A stretch of 64,000 bases of DNA from 66-474 sp051954935 (GTDB taxonomy: Bacteria; Pseudomonadota; Gammaproteobacteria; Xanthomonadales; Rhodanobacteraceae): positions 29,440 to 93,439 of the forward strand of contig JBQCHG010000082.1 in the NCBI GenBank assembly GCA_051954935.1. Reading direction: 5' to 3'. Every line of letters begins with the position of its first letter. Position 1 is the stretch's first letter. The notes below the pieces were generated by a model. That model was not told the origin of the DNA. It saw only the letters and a program-made list of their open reading frames with translations, and ran no database searches. A program made the position numbers and the translations under genes. Positions 55,204 to 63,845 of the stretch are shown here, one piece after another.

Positions 55204-57831
55204 TCAGCCGAAGATCAACCTGCGGTAACCACCTGCCACAAGGGCGGTGATGTCCAGCAGCAGGCCCGGCACCCAGAGTCCGCGCGGGTACGCAAGGTAC
55301 GCGCCGGTCCATTCCGGCTTGAACTTGTCCTTGTAGCGGCGCAGGCCCTGGTAGTTGTAGAGGCGGTTGCCGTAACGGAACGCGAGCGCGGCGAGTTGTT
55401 CGTTGATGCGCGCGTATGGATGCACGCCGACGTTGGACAGCGGCGCCATGCCGAGCGAGAAGCGCACATGGCCCTGCTGTTGCGCCCACAGCATCACCTG
55501 CGCGAACAGGAAATCCATGCTGCCGCGCGGCGCATCCGGCGTCTGCCGCATCAAATCCACGCTGGCGGTGCCGTTCGATCCGTACGGCGGCTGGATATTC
55601 GCGAACGCGACCAGCTCGTGCTCGCGCCGCACCAGTGCGATCGGGCTCCACGAAAAATATTCCGGATCGAAGCGGCCGAGCGAAAAGCCCTTCTCCGCGG
55701 CATTGCGATCGGCCAGCCACGCTTCCGATACGCGCTCCAGGTCGTCCAGCAGCGCGGTATCGAACGGAGGCTCGGCGATCTGGAAACTCAACTTCTCGCG
55801 CTGCGCCCGGTTCACCGCCGCGCGCAGGTCCTCCCAGCGCTTTCCGGCAAGCGAGAACTCCGCGAGCGGCACGGTCGCCAGTTCGCCGAGCTTGAACAGG
55901 TCGAAGCCCAGATCGTGGAAGCGGTGCAGATCCGGCTCCAGCACTTCGTAGAACACCGGCACGCGATCCTGGTGATCGGCGAAGCGGCGGAAATCCAGGA
56001 TCGCGCGTTCGATCGCGGACTCCGGCCCGCTCGGCGTTCCAAGCGCGACCAGGCGGTCGCGGATCGTGCCGTAGGCGATAACTGCGGCATGATCCGCCGC
56101 CCAGAACAGGTGCTTGTCGCCCATCAGGGTGAGATGCGCGAACTCGCCTCCGCCGTGCTGCATGTAAACCTTGCGCGCGCGCTCGAGTTGCGCATGCTCC
56201 GGCAGCGGCAGCGGCGTTCTTCGCACCGCGAAAGCCTGCCAGATCAGGTACAGCACCAACCCGATCAGCGCCGCGGTGGCGCCGCGTGCCAAACGCGAAG
56301 CGTGTTCGCCGGGTCCGACCGCGAAGAAATCGAAGCTGTCGTCGCCGATCACCGCGGCCACGCCCAGGGCAAAGAACAATCCGACCACCACCAGCAGTCC
56401 GATCAGCCACTGCCAGTTGCGCGCGGACGAGACGCTCATCGCCTGTCGCGCGAAATCCGCGCGCCGGGTGCGCAGCAAACCCGACAGGCTGACCAGGAAC
56501 AGTGCCTCGATCCAGTGCAGGCCCTTGGTCAGTGCCAGGATCGCCGACAACCACAGCAGCCATTGAACCATCCGGTAGGCCACGCGCAGCCGGCCATCGA
56601 TGCCCCGGGCGAGCCCCAGCAACAGCACGCCGAACACGACGCTCAGCAGATGCGAGCTTTCGATCGCATCGATGGGCAGCAGCCGGTGCAGCTTGATCAC
56701 GCGCTCGTGCAGCGATGGGATCGCGGTTGTGATCAACTGCAACGCACCGGCGAAGAAGGTGAGATACGCCAGCAGTCGCACGCCCAGATTGCCGAGCAGG
56801 CTGACCGGCAATCCAAGCACCGCGAACAACGGATGCGCGGCGAGCCGCACGCGCGCGCGAGTCAGCGCCGGCACGCGCTGCGCCAGCATGCCCGCGCCCA
56901 GCCACAGCGCAGCCAGCAACGGCAGCAGGTAATAGACCACGCGGAACAGGATCAGGCCCGCGGTGATGTTTTCGCCCGGCACGCCGGCCGCGCTCAGCGC
57001 AAGCAACAGCAATCCGTCGAATACGCCGAAGCCGCCGGGGATCATGCTCGCGAGCCCCAGCACCGCCGCACCGGTGTAGGCACCGAGCAAGGTCATCGCA
57101 TCCACGTGCGCGCCGGCCAGCGTGAGGCAGAACCACAGCGCCGCCGCGGCGAGCAACCAGTCCAGCAGCGACAGCAGCGCCAGCATCAATTTCAGGCGCA
57201 ACGGCGGCAGGCCTTGCTCCTCCGGCAACCACCGCATCAGCGTGCGACGGCCGGTCAGCAGCAGGTACATCGGTAGATACAGCGCCGCGGCGGCCAGCAC
57301 CGCGATCGCGAGCCAGCGCGTGGCGGAATTCGGCGTGACCGGCAGCGAGCCGGATGCCAGCGTGGCGATCACCAGCGCCGACAGCCCGAGCGGCAACGAA
57401 AGTACCTGCAATCCGACGAGCGCCGCGCTGCGCCGCATCGGCACCCCGCGGCCGGAAAGACCGAGCAGGCGCACGCCCGAACCGATCGCGCCGGAAAGGT
57501 TGAGCGTGTTGGCCATCGCGTTGGCGACGAAAGACAGCCGCAGCAGCTCGCGCGTGCGCACTTCAAGTTTCAGCCAGCGCGCGATCACCCAATCCACGCT
57601 ACCGGTGAACGCCACCGCGAACAGCGAAAACGCTGCTGCGAACGCGGCATCGCGCGTGGGCACATGCAACAGCGTGCGTTGCAACGCCCGCGCGTCCAGC
57701 CCGGAAAGTTCGCGCCAGACCAGCCACACGGTCACGCCGAGAAAAACCACGGGCACCAGCCAGCGCAGGCGCGCCAGCCAGCCGTGGCCCGGTTCGCGGC
57801 CCGAAGGCTCTTCGGCGGGAATGGCGGTCAT
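55204..57831 (-). CDS. mprF: MprF: phosphatidylglycerol lysyltransferase/flippase
   Basis: MprF adds an amino acid (usually Lys or Ala) from tRNA to phosphatidylglycerol and flips the product, lowering membrane negative charge and cationic-peptide sensitivity. Of 875 residues, about 20-555 form the multi-helix flippase and membrane domain (SGAIGSGVRLLGLSGRGV, SMIPGGFGVFDGLLLLALSA). About 570-875 form the cytosolic synthase (DUF2156, GNAT-like). The synthase has YFSWSPIALV, RGSMDFLFAQVMLWAQQQG, FSLGMAPLSNVG and YNYQGLRRYKDKFKPEW. Start ATG 57831 is chosen. Amino-acid specificity cannot be read from sequence. It pairs functionally with AcvB. Confidence 0.95.
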   Translation of the reverse strand: MTAIPAEEPSGREPGHGWLARLRWLVPVVFLGVTVWLVWRELSGLDARALQRTLLHVPTRDAAFAAAFSLFAVAFTGSVDWVIARWLKLEVRTRELLRLSFVANAMANTLNLSGAIGSGVRLLGLSGRGVPMRRSAALVGLQVLSLPLGLSALVIATLASGSLPVTPNSATRWLAIAVLAAAALYLPMYLLLTGRRTLMRWLPEEQGLPPLRLKLMLALLSLLDWLLAAAALWFCLTLAGAHVDAMTLLGAYTGAAVLGLASMIPGGFGVFDGLLLLALSAAGVPGENITAGLILFRVVYYLLPLLAALWLGAGMLAQRVPALTRARVRLAAHPLFAVLGLPVSLLGNLGVRLLAYLTFFAGALQLITTAIPSLHERVIKLHRLLPIDAIESSHLLSVVFGVLLLGLARGIDGRLRVAYRMVQWLLWLSAILALTKGLHWIEALFLVSLSGLLRTRRADFARQAMSVSSARNWQWLIGLLVVVGLFFALGVAAVIGDDSFDFFAVGPGEHASRLARGATAALIGLVLYLIWQAFAVRRTPLPLPEHAQLERARKVYMQHGGGEFAHLTLMGDKHLFWAADHAAVIAYGTIRDRLVALGTPSGPESAIERAILDFRRFADHQDRVPVFYEVLEPDLHRFHDLGFDLFKLGELATVPLAEFSLAGKRWEDLRAAVNRAQREKLSFQIAEPPFDTALLDDLERVSEAWLADRNAAEKGFSLGRFDPEYFSWSPIALVRREHELVAFANIQPPYGSNGTASVDLMRQTPDAPRGSMDFLFAQVMLWAQQQGHVRFSLGMAPLSNVGVHPYARINEQLAALAFRYGNRLYNYQGLRRYKDKFKPEWTGAYLAYPRGLWVPGLLLDITALVAGGYRRLIFG

Positions 57832-58101
57832 GGCGCGGTCGCGATGCCTCTGCGGGTTCGAAGTGGCTTGATCCGGGTCAAGGCGGCGGCATTCGTCGCA
57901 AGCGATGCTTGCGGGCGCGCATTTTAGCCGGGCGGCGAGCACCCGCGATAATCGTGTTCGCCCCGGACGACAGTACGCACGTGCAAGCCCGGAACATGAT
58001 GTCCTGGCGGACTCTACGCTGCCCTCTTCCTGCCTGCGGGGAACAACTGCGTGACGCAGCGCAGATGTTTACCCGCGAAATTTCGCTTATAGTCGGCGCC
58101 C

Positions 58102-58323
58102 ATGGGCGAATCCGATCTGAAGGCCGAGCTGGACGCGCTGTCCGCTGCGATGGACCGCGCCACCGAAATGCTGCGCCGCCTGGGCGAGGAAAACGCCAGC
58201 CTGCGTCACAGCCGCGAGCAACTCGCCGCCGAGCGCGCGCAACTGATGTCGCGCAACGAGCAGGCGCGCTCGCGGGTCGAGGCGATGATCGAACGCCTGA
58301 AGGCGCTCGAGAATTCGGGCTGA
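58102..58323 (+). CDS. Short coiled-coil protein (TIGR02449/ZapB-like)
   Basis: This 73-residue, almost wholly coiled-coil protein has heptads LKAELDALSAAMDRATEML, ENASLRHSREQLAAERAQL and RSRVEAMIERLKAL. The small coiled-coil gene directly before zapA is conserved in Pseudomonas and Xanthomonas and is thought to be a ZapB-like division factor. A TTATAGT -10-like site at 58087-58093 would start the RNA within about 10 nt of the ATG, so the message may be nearly leaderless. zapA follows 4 bp after the stop. Confidence 0.85.
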   Translation: MGESDLKAELDALSAAMDRATEMLRRLGEENASLRHSREQLAAERAQLMSRNEQARSRVEAMIERLKALENSG

Positions 58324-58327
58324 ACGC

Positions 58328-58630
58328 ATGAGCGAATCCATCACCGTCACCGTGCGCCTGCTCGATCGCGAGTTCCTGGTCGGCTGCGCGCCGGAGGAAC
58401 GCGAAGGACTGCTGGCGGCCGCGAGCTATCTGGATCGAAAGATGCATGATCTTCGCGGCGCCTCGCGCAGCGTCGGTTACGACCGCGTCGCGGTGCTCGC
58501 CGCGTTGTCCATTGCCGATGAATTGTTGCAATTGCGCAAACGCCACGATGAACAATCGCGCAATTTGAGCGACGGCATCGGCGTGTTGCGGCGCAAGCTT
58601 GAAGGCGCGCTCGGTGCCCCCGTAAAATAG
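58328..58630 (+). CDS. zapA: Cell division protein ZapA
   Basis: ZapA cross-links and stabilises FtsZ filaments at the division ring. The 100-residue protein has the N-terminal beta-hairpin domain (ITVTVRLLDREFLVGCAPEEREGLLAAASYLDRKM) and the C-terminal tetramerising coiled coil (VAVLAALSIADELLQLRKRHDEQ). It is followed by 6S RNA and the ygfA homologue, the conserved gammaproteobacterial order. Confidence 0.95.
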   Translation: MSESITVTVRLLDREFLVGCAPEEREGLLAAASYLDRKMHDLRGASRSVGYDRVAVLAALSIADELLQLRKRHDEQSRNLSDGIGVLRRKLEGALGAPVK

Positions 58631-58636
58631 CGCCAG

Positions 58637-58822
58637 CGTCCCCTGCGGTGCACGGCAGTGCATCTTCAGCAATTGCCTTGTTCCTAATGTACGACCTCGG
58701 GCAGGCAGACCCGGACCAGTGTGCAAGTCCGCCATGAGCGGAAAGCCTGTCGGTCCGGAGAGTTCGCCCACTTGATCCTCGGGATCAGGGTCGCTCGGTG
58801 TACACCGGCATCGCGGAGGGCG
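58637..58822 (+). ncRNA. ssrS: 6S RNA
   Basis: 6S RNA binds sigma-70 RNA polymerase in stationary phase by mimicking an open promoter. The gap between zapA and the 5-formyl-THF cyclo-ligase gene is its standard location. The sequence has complementary outer ends (CCCTGCGGTG and CACCGGCATCGCGG) and an upper arm (ACCTCGGGCAG, later CCGGAGAGTTCGCCC). Its 3' hairpin, TTGATCCTCGGGATCAGGG, parallels the TTGAACC...GGTTCAAGGG of E. coli 6S. Ends are approximate. Confidence 0.85.
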
Positions 58823-58870
58823 CGCTTGCTTTGGCGTCGGCGCGAGCACGTTCTGTGCGACCATTCGCGC

Positions 58871-59479
58871 ATGCTCGAATCCCCGGATCGCAAACGCCTT
58901 CGTGCCGACATGGCTGTGCGCCGCACCGCGCTGGGCGCTCCCGCACGCATCGCCGCCGCCGAAGGCGTCATGCGCAGCCTCGAACAGCTGCCCGAGTTCA
59001 TGGTGGATCCGAACATCGCCGGCTACTGGGCCGTGCGCGGCGAGGTGCCGCTGAATCTCGCGGTCGCGCGACTCGCGTTGCGTGGCCAGCATTATTTCCT
59101 GCCGGTGCTGGACGACACCGCGCCACGCACCCTCCGCTTCGCCGAGTTCCGTGCGGGCGCCGCGCTGGAACCCAACCGCTTCGGGATTCCGGAGCCGCGC
59201 GATACCGGCACGTTGTCCGCGCAGGACATGGATGTCGTGCTGCTGCCGTTGCTGGCCTTCGACGCGCGCGGCCATCGCCTCGGCACCGGCGGCGGCTGGT
59301 ACGACACCACCTTTTCCTTCCTGCGCGAACAGGCGCGACCGGCGCGACCGCTGCTGGTCGGCATCGGCTACGCTTTCCAGCAGGTGGATGCATTGCCGGC
59401 TGAAAGCTGGGACGTCCCGCTCGATTGCATCGCCACGGAAAACGGTCTGATTGACTGCACCGCTTCGGAGCACCCATGA
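58871..59479 (+). CDS. ygfA: 5-formyltetrahydrofolate cyclo-ligase
   Basis: This enzyme converts 5-formyl-THF to 5,10-methenyl-THF with ATP and returns an inhibitory folate store to use. The 202-residue protein has KRLRADMAVRR at the N-terminus, VRGEVPLNLA near 57, LPVLDD, and the family signature LLPLLAFDARGHRLGTGGGWYD near 127-148. ATG 58871 is inferred, since upstream in-frame codons lie in 6S RNA. The zapA-ssrS-ygfA order is conserved. The stop overlaps the EVE gene as ATGA. Confidence 0.94.
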   Translation: MLESPDRKRLRADMAVRRTALGAPARIAAAEGVMRSLEQLPEFMVDPNIAGYWAVRGEVPLNLAVARLALRGQHYFLPVLDDTAPRTLRFAEFRAGAALEPNRFGIPEPRDTGTLSAQDMDVVLLPLLAFDARGHRLGTGGGWYDTTFSFLREQARPARPLLVGIGYAFQQVDALPAESWDVPLDCIATENGLIDCTASEHP

Positions 59480-59925
59480 ACCACTGGCTGATGAAATCCG
59501 AACCGGATGTGTTTTCGATTGACGATCTGAAACGTGTCAAGGTCGAACCGTGGAATGGCGTGCGCAATTACCAGGCGCGCAACTTCATTCGCCAGATGAA
59601 AAAGGGCGACGGCGTGCTGATCTACCACTCCAGTTGCGCAGTGCCGGGCGTTGCGGGACTCGGTACGGTGGCCAGCGAACCGTATCCGGACCCGACTCAG
59701 TTCGATCCGAAGAACGAATACTTCGACGCCGGCAGCGATCGCGGCGATCCGCGCTGGACGCTGGTGGACGTCCGCTTCCAGCGCAAGCTGAAGCGGGTGA
59801 TCACGCTGGAGGAGATCAAGGCGCTGCCGAAGCTGGGCGATTTCGCGCTCACCCGCCGCGGCAACCGGCTCTCGGTATTGCCGGTGGCTGCGGCGCAATG
59901 GGAAATGATCCTGGGGTTGGAATGA
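59476..59925 (+). CDS. EVE domain protein (thymocyte nuclear protein 1-like)
   Basis: This 149-residue PUA-like EVE domain spans the whole protein: MNHWLMKSEPDVFSIDDL, WNGVRNYQARNFIRQMKKGDGVLIYHSSC, then AGLGTVASEPYPDPTQFDP. EVE domains read modified bases (such as 5-methylcytosine or modified RNA) in an aromatic cage. In bacteria most stand-alone copies have unknown targets. It overlaps ygfA by 4 bp and rpiA follows after 42 bp, so all three are likely one transcript. Confidence 0.93.
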   Translation: MNHWLMKSEPDVFSIDDLKRVKVEPWNGVRNYQARNFIRQMKKGDGVLIYHSSCAVPGVAGLGTVASEPYPDPTQFDPKNEYFDAGSDRGDPRWTLVDVRFQRKLKRVITLEEIKALPKLGDFALTRRGNRLSVLPVAAAQWEMILGLE

Positions 59926-59967
59926 CACTGCCTGTCGCCCGCGGGCGCGCACCTGCACGGGGAATTT

Positions 59968-60609
59968 ATGAGCAACGATGATCAGAAGCGCGCGGCCGGC
60001 GAGGCGGCGCTACGTTACGTGGACGGCGGCATCGTCGGGGTCGGCACCGGCTCGACCGTCGCATATTTCATTGACGCGCTAGCCACCATCAAACATCGCA
60101 TTGATGGCGCGGTGTCGAGTTCCGAGCGTTCCACCGCACTGCTGCGCGAGCGCGGCATCCAGGTGCTGGATCTCAACGCGGTCGGCGAGATCCCGCTGTA
60201 CGTGGACGGCGCCGACGAATGCGATGGCAACAAGTGCCTGATCAAGGGCGGCGGCGCAGCGCTGACGCGCGAGAAAATCTGTGCCGCCGTGGCGAAGCAG
60301 TTCGTCTGCGTGGTCGATCCGAGCAAGCGCGTGGACGTGCTCGGCAAGTTCCCGCTGCCGGTCGAGGTGATCCCCATGGCCCGCAGTTACGTGGCGCGCG
60401 AGATCCTGCGCCGCGACGGCAATCCCGTGTGGCGCGACGGCTGCGTCACCGACAACGGCAACTGGATCCTGGACGTGCACGGGCTGCGCATCACCGATCC
60501 ACGTGCGCTGGAAACCGACCTCAACCAGATCACCGGGGTCGTCACGGTCGGCCTGTTCGCGCACCGGCCCGCGGATGTGGTGCTGATCGGGGACAAGGAG
60601 ATGCGCTGA
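59968..60609 (+). CDS. rpiA: Ribose-5-phosphate isomerase A
   Basis: RpiA interconverts ribose 5-phosphate and ribulose 5-phosphate in the pentose phosphate pathway, feeding both purine (purL) and riboflavin (ribBA) precursors. The 213-residue enzyme has GIVGVGTGSTVAYFIDAL near 21, the catalytic acids in YVDGADECDG near 77, LIKGGGAALTREKI and the Lys in SKRVDVLGKFPLPVEV. Length is close to E. coli RpiA (219). Confidence 0.97.
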   Translation: MSNDDQKRAAGEAALRYVDGGIVGVGTGSTVAYFIDALATIKHRIDGAVSSSERSTALLRERGIQVLDLNAVGEIPLYVDGADECDGNKCLIKGGGAALTREKICAAVAKQFVCVVDPSKRVDVLGKFPLPVEVIPMARSYVAREILRRDGNPVWRDGCVTDNGNWILDVHGLRITDPRALETDLNQITGVVTVGLFAHRPADVVLIGDKEMR

Positions 60610-60724
60610 CTCTCACAATGCCACGATCCAGCTGCTGGCCAGCGAAGATGCCTGGAATGCCACGCTCCGGCTGTGCGGAGCCGCTCGCTTCCGCACCTCG
60701 CTATTCCCGACCAATGGAGCGCAC

Positions 60725-61267
60725 ATGAGATCCTTCCGTCGTGCAGCCATCATCGCGGTTTGCGCAAGCGGACTGGTTGCGGGAACACTCGACATCGGCG
60801 CCGCTGCGCTGATCAACCACCTGAGCCCCGCCGTCATCATGCAGGCCATTGCGAGCGGGCTTCTCGGGCAGGCCTCATTCGCTGGAGGCGCCCACTCGGC
60901 GCTGCTCGGCTTGCTGCTGCAATGGACGATGTCGGTGCTGATCGCGGCCATTTACCTTGTCGCAACCGCGCGGCTGCCGCTGCTACGGAAGCGTTGGTGG
61001 TTGGGAGGGCTGCTTGCCGGGCTGGTCATTCAGCTCGTGATGGTTTACCTGGTGGTACCGCTGTCCGCCGCACCCTTCAGGATGCAATTGTCGCTGCACG
61101 ACTACATCACCCACTTCCGCGCACTAAGCTTCCTCGAGAACCTGCTGGCGATGTTCGTATTCGGCCTGATCATCGCGTACGGAGCGCACCGAGTTTCGCG
61201 CGCGTCCAGCGATCCGCGCACGGTGACGGGCGGCGGAATGCCCACTCCCGGCCGGGGAACAGCATGA
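60725..61267 (+). CDS. Hypothetical four-helix membrane protein
   Basis: This 180-residue protein has hydrophobic segments at about 7-30 (IIAVCASGLVAGTLDIGAAAL), 55-82, 93-115 and 135-158. GTLDIGAAAL, then HSALLGLLLQWTMS, recalls small YagU/DUF1440-like membrane proteins, but the match is weak. The conserved-looking tail FLENLLAMFVFGLIIAYGA suggests membrane localisation. It lies after rpiA with a 115-bp gap and before the terminator at 61313. Confidence 0.7.
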   Translation: MRSFRRAAIIAVCASGLVAGTLDIGAAALINHLSPAVIMQAIASGLLGQASFAGGAHSALLGLLLQWTMSVLIAAIYLVATARLPLLRKRWWLGGLLAGLVIQLVMVYLVVPLSAAPFRMQLSLHDYITHFRALSFLENLLAMFVFGLIIAYGAHRVSRASSDPRTVTGGGMPTPGRGTA

Positions 61268-61312
61268 ACTTGCAATCAAGGAACGACGGAATGGCGCGAT
61301 CCGCGCAGCAAC

Positions 61313-61341
61313 AAAAAGCCCGCCGATCGGCGGGCTTTTTT
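61313..61341. terminator. Bidirectional Rho-independent terminator
   Basis: AAAAAGCCCGCC-GATC-GGCGGGCTTTTTT is a perfect 7-bp GC stem with A- and T-tracts on both sides. It can end both the plus-strand membrane-protein transcript and the minus-strand tRNA-Gln transcript, whose 3' end is 11 bp away. Confidence 0.95.
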
Positions 61342-61351
61342 GTTTCCGGTT

Positions 61352-61426
61352 TGGCAGCCCCGGATGGATTCGAACCACCGAATGCCTGAGTCAGAGTCAG
61401 GTGCCTTACCGCTTGGCGACGGGGCT
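61352..61426 (-). tRNA. tRNA-Gln (anticodon CUG)
   Basis: On the minus strand the 75-nt sequence folds as a cloverleaf. The acceptor AGCCCCG pairs with CGGGGCT, discriminator G, and CCA is encoded. The D-loop is GCCAAGCGGTAAGGC. Anticodon stem CCTGA/TCAGG has loop CTCTGAC, giving CUG. The T-arm is GGTTCGAATCC. Like E. coli tRNA-Gln it has GCCAAGCGGTAAGGCA in the D region. It is downstream of rpsI on the same strand. Confidence 0.96.
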
Positions 61427-61500
61427 ATGTGAGCAAACCGGGCGTCCTGCCGCGGCTTGCATTGCAAACGGTCGCGGCCAAGCCGCGCCACGTTTGCCTC

Positions 61501-61539
61501 GTCAGCCCTTCGGCTGACGTCGGCACATCCATGTGCCGA
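61501..61539. repeat. Two adjacent palindromes after rpsI
   Basis: GTCAGCCCTTCGGCTGAC and TCGGCACATCCATGTGCCGA are two perfect hairpins side by side, 20 bp after the rpsI stop, with no T-run. They may protect the rplM-rpsI message 3' end or be dispersed repeats. Confidence 0.6.
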
Positions 61540-61558
61540 ATGTTTCTTCCCGACTAGT

Positions 61559-61957
61559 TTAGCGCTTGGAGAACTGCGTGGCGCGACGTGCCTTGTGCAG
61601 ACCGACCTTCTTGCGCTCGACGGCGCGCGCATCGCGGGTCATGAACCCGGCCTTGCGCAGCGGCGACTTCAGGGTTTCGTCGTACTCGACCAGCGCGCGC
61701 GCGATGCCGAGACGGATGGCACCGGCCTGGCCGGTGATGCCGCCACCTTCGACATTCACGTTCACGTCGAACTTGTCGGCCGTCTGGGTCAGCTCTAGCG
61801 GCTGGCGCACGATCATGCGCGAAGTCTCGCGGCCGAAGAACTCGTCCAGCGGCTTGCCGTTTACCGTGATCTGCCCCGCGCCCTTGCGCAGGAACACGCG
61901 CGCGGCGGAAGTCTTGCGGCGGCCAGTACCGTAGTTTTGAGCTTGCTGAATCGCCAT
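61559..61957 (-). CDS. rpsI: 30S ribosomal protein S9 (uS9)
   Basis: S9 lies in the head of the small subunit, and its C-terminal tail touches P-site tRNA. The 132-residue protein has YGTGRRKTSAARVFLRKGAG at the N-terminus and SPLRKAGFMTRDARAVERKKVGLHKARRATQFSKR at the C-terminus, the universal tail. It begins 2 bp after rplM, the standard pair. Confidence 0.98.
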   Translation of the reverse strand: MAIQQAQNYGTGRRKTSAARVFLRKGAGQITVNGKPLDEFFGRETSRMIVRQPLELTQTADKFDVNVNVEGGGITGQAGAIRLGIARALVEYDETLKSPLRKAGFMTRDARAVERKKVGLHKARRATQFSKR

Positions 61958-61959
61958 GG

Positions 61960-62388
61960 TCAGACTTCCAGAACTTGAGGCTGTTGTGCGGTGTGTGGGT
62001 GCTCGGCGCCCTTGTAGACCTTGAGCTTGCGGAACATCGCGCGGCCCAGCGGGTTCTTCGGCAGCATGCCCTTGACGCCGATCTCGATCGCGCGCTCCGG
62101 GTGCGTGGCCAGCATGTCCTTCAGACTGATCGTCTTCAGGTTGCCGACGTAGCCGGTGAAGCGATGATAGTTCTTGTCTTCCAGCTTGTTGCCGGTGACC
62201 GCGATCTTCTCGGCATTGACCACGACGATGTAATCGCCGGTATCGATGTGCGGGGTGTACACGGGCTTGTGCTTGCCGCGCAAGCGGCGCGCCACTTCCG
62301 TGCACAACCGGCCGAGCGTCTTGCCTTCGGCATTGACGACGAACCAGTCGCGCTTGACCTCGGCGCTCTTGGCGCTGAACGTCTTCAT
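61960..62388 (-). CDS. rplM: 50S ribosomal protein L13 (uL13)
   Basis: L13 is an early-assembly large-subunit protein. The 142-residue product begins MKTFSAKSAEVKRDWFVVNAEGKTLGRL and includes the family block HIDTGDYIVVVNAEKIAVTG and GMLPKNPLGRAMFRKLKVYKGAEHPHTAQQP. AGGAACATCCTC precedes the ATG. A terminator-like hairpin lies in the leader (62406-62429), suggesting control of the rplM-rpsI operon. Confidence 0.98.
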   Translation of the reverse strand: MKTFSAKSAEVKRDWFVVNAEGKTLGRLCTEVARRLRGKHKPVYTPHIDTGDYIVVVNAEKIAVTGNKLEDKNYHRFTGYVGNLKTISLKDMLATHPERAIEIGVKGMLPKNPLGRAMFRKLKVYKGAEHPHTAQQPQVLEV

Positions 62389-62405
62389 GAGGATGTTCCT
62401 GTCTG

Positions 62406-62429
62406 AAAAATCCGCACACGGGGGTGCGG
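62406..62429 (-). promoter_or_regulatory. Terminator-like hairpin in the rplM leader
   Basis: Read on the minus strand, CCGCACCCCCGTGTGCGG (stem CCGCAC/GTGCGG) is followed by ATTTTT, about 18 bp before the rplM start. It could be an attenuator or the site of L13 autoregulation, or the terminator of an upstream minus-strand transcript; none is seen there. Confidence 0.5.
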
Positions 62430-62570
62430 TTGTGTGCGCACGGATGCGCATTGACCTGAGCGAAAGACCGGCAAGAATAGCGGAGCCGCGGGCCTTGCGC
62501 AAGCTTTCCGGGGGCTGCCCACGGTCACTTCCGGCAAGGGCGTGCAGGTGCGAATGATAGCATTCCGGGG

Positions 62571-63836
62571 ATGGATTCTCCCGATCCCGCCGCCCGCATC
62601 GCCGCGCTCGCCGATGAGTGCGTGAAGTGCGGTCTGTGCCTGCCGCACTGCCCCACCTACGCACTGGACGCGACCGAAACCGAGTCTCCGCGCGGGCGGA
62701 TCGCATTGGCCGCCGCCGGCACCTCCGGTGCGGTGGAGCCCGGCCCCGATCTGCGCCTCCACCTGGATCATTGCCTCGCCTGCCTGGCATGCGAACGGGT
62801 CTGCCCGGTGCCGGTGCATTACGGCCCGCTCATCGTGGAGACCCGCGCGGCGCTCGCGCCGGCGCACGGGCGGCCGCGGTTTCTGCTGAACGTGCTTTCG
62901 CGTCCGCGATTGCTGCGCGCCTTCGCCGCACTGGCGCAAATGACCGGCGCGCGGGGATGGTTGCCGGCATTGGCGCGCGCCTTGCCCAAGGACTCCGCAT
63001 TGCGCGCGGCGGCGCGGGTGCTGGCGGTTGCGCCACCGGTCAGGCGCATTGTGCGGGGCGGTGCACCGGCAGCCGAGTCACGCCCCCGCGTGGCGCTGTT
63101 CGGCGGCTGCGTGCAGGGCGTGTACGAACGCGATGCGCATGCCGCGGCGGTGCGCCTGTTGCAGGCTGCCGGCTACGACGTAGTGATGCTCGAGAACCTT
63201 TGCTGCGGCGCGCTGGCCGCGCACACCGGCGACGCGACGCGCGCGGACAAGCTGATGGCGCGCGTGCACGAGGCCTTCGAGCGCAGCGGCACGCAGGCGC
63301 TGCTGACCGCCACGTCCGGCTGCCTCGGCACCCTTCGCGCGGCCTTGCCGAACACACGGGTGGACGACGTGTTCGGTTTTCTCGCAGCGCATGCGGATGC
63401 ACTGCAATTCAATTCGCTCGATCTACGCGTGGCGCTGCACCTGCCCTGCACGCAAGTGAACGTCGCCCGCAATGGCGATGCCGTTCGCAAACTGCTGGCG
63501 CGCGTGCCGGGCTTGCAAATCGCGGTGCTGCCGACGCAGGCTCAGTGCTGCGGCGCAGCCGGCAGCCACATGCTGGAATTCCCGCGGCGCGCCGCTGCCT
63601 ATCGCGAGAAAGTGCTCGGCCTGCTGCCACAGCCGGTGCCGGACGTGCTGCTCACTTCGAACATCGGTTGCCGACTGCACTTCGCGGCTGGCCTGCAGGA
63701 ACGCGGGACGGCGTTGCCGATTGAACACCCTCTCACGCTGCTTGCGCGGGTTTTATGCACTGTTCCTGCGCGCGAAAGCGGCCCCGGAGCTCCTGGCCAT
63801 GGGCGGCGCCTTGGCCGCACTCTCGATAAGAGCTAA
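62571..63836 (+). CDS. GlcF/LutA-type iron-sulfur oxidase subunit
   Basis: This 421-residue (Fe-S)-binding protein resembles the glycolate oxidase iron-sulfur subunit. It has two [4Fe-4S] ferredoxin motifs, CVKCGLCLPHCP near residue 17 and CLACLACERVCP near 68. Two CCG-type redox domains follow (LFGGCVQG and LENLCCGALAAH; LPCTQVN and AQCCGAAGSHML), which bind an unusual cluster. It would pass electrons from a flavin dehydrogenase (GlcD/GlpB type, not in the window) to quinones. The last about 25 residues look poorly conserved. It is divergent from rplM. Confidence 0.88.
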   Translation: MDSPDPAARIAALADECVKCGLCLPHCPTYALDATETESPRGRIALAAAGTSGAVEPGPDLRLHLDHCLACLACERVCPVPVHYGPLIVETRAALAPAHGRPRFLLNVLSRPRLLRAFAALAQMTGARGWLPALARALPKDSALRAAARVLAVAPPVRRIVRGGAPAAESRPRVALFGGCVQGVYERDAHAAAVRLLQAAGYDVVMLENLCCGALAAHTGDATRADKLMARVHEAFERSGTQALLTATSGCLGTLRAALPNTRVDDVFGFLAAHADALQFNSLDLRVALHLPCTQVNVARNGDAVRKLLARVPGLQIAVLPTQAQCCGAAGSHMLEFPRRAAAYREKVLGLLPQPVPDVLLTSNIGCRLHFAAGLQERGTALPIEHPLTLLARVLCTVPARESGPGAPGHGRRLGRTLDKS

Positions 63837-63845
63837 TTTCTTCCC

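Noticed and set aside
62571..63836. Idea that the GlcF-like protein is truncated or frameshifted
   Set aside because: All eight ferredoxin cysteines and both CCG domains are present in one frame; only the last about 25 residues look unconserved.
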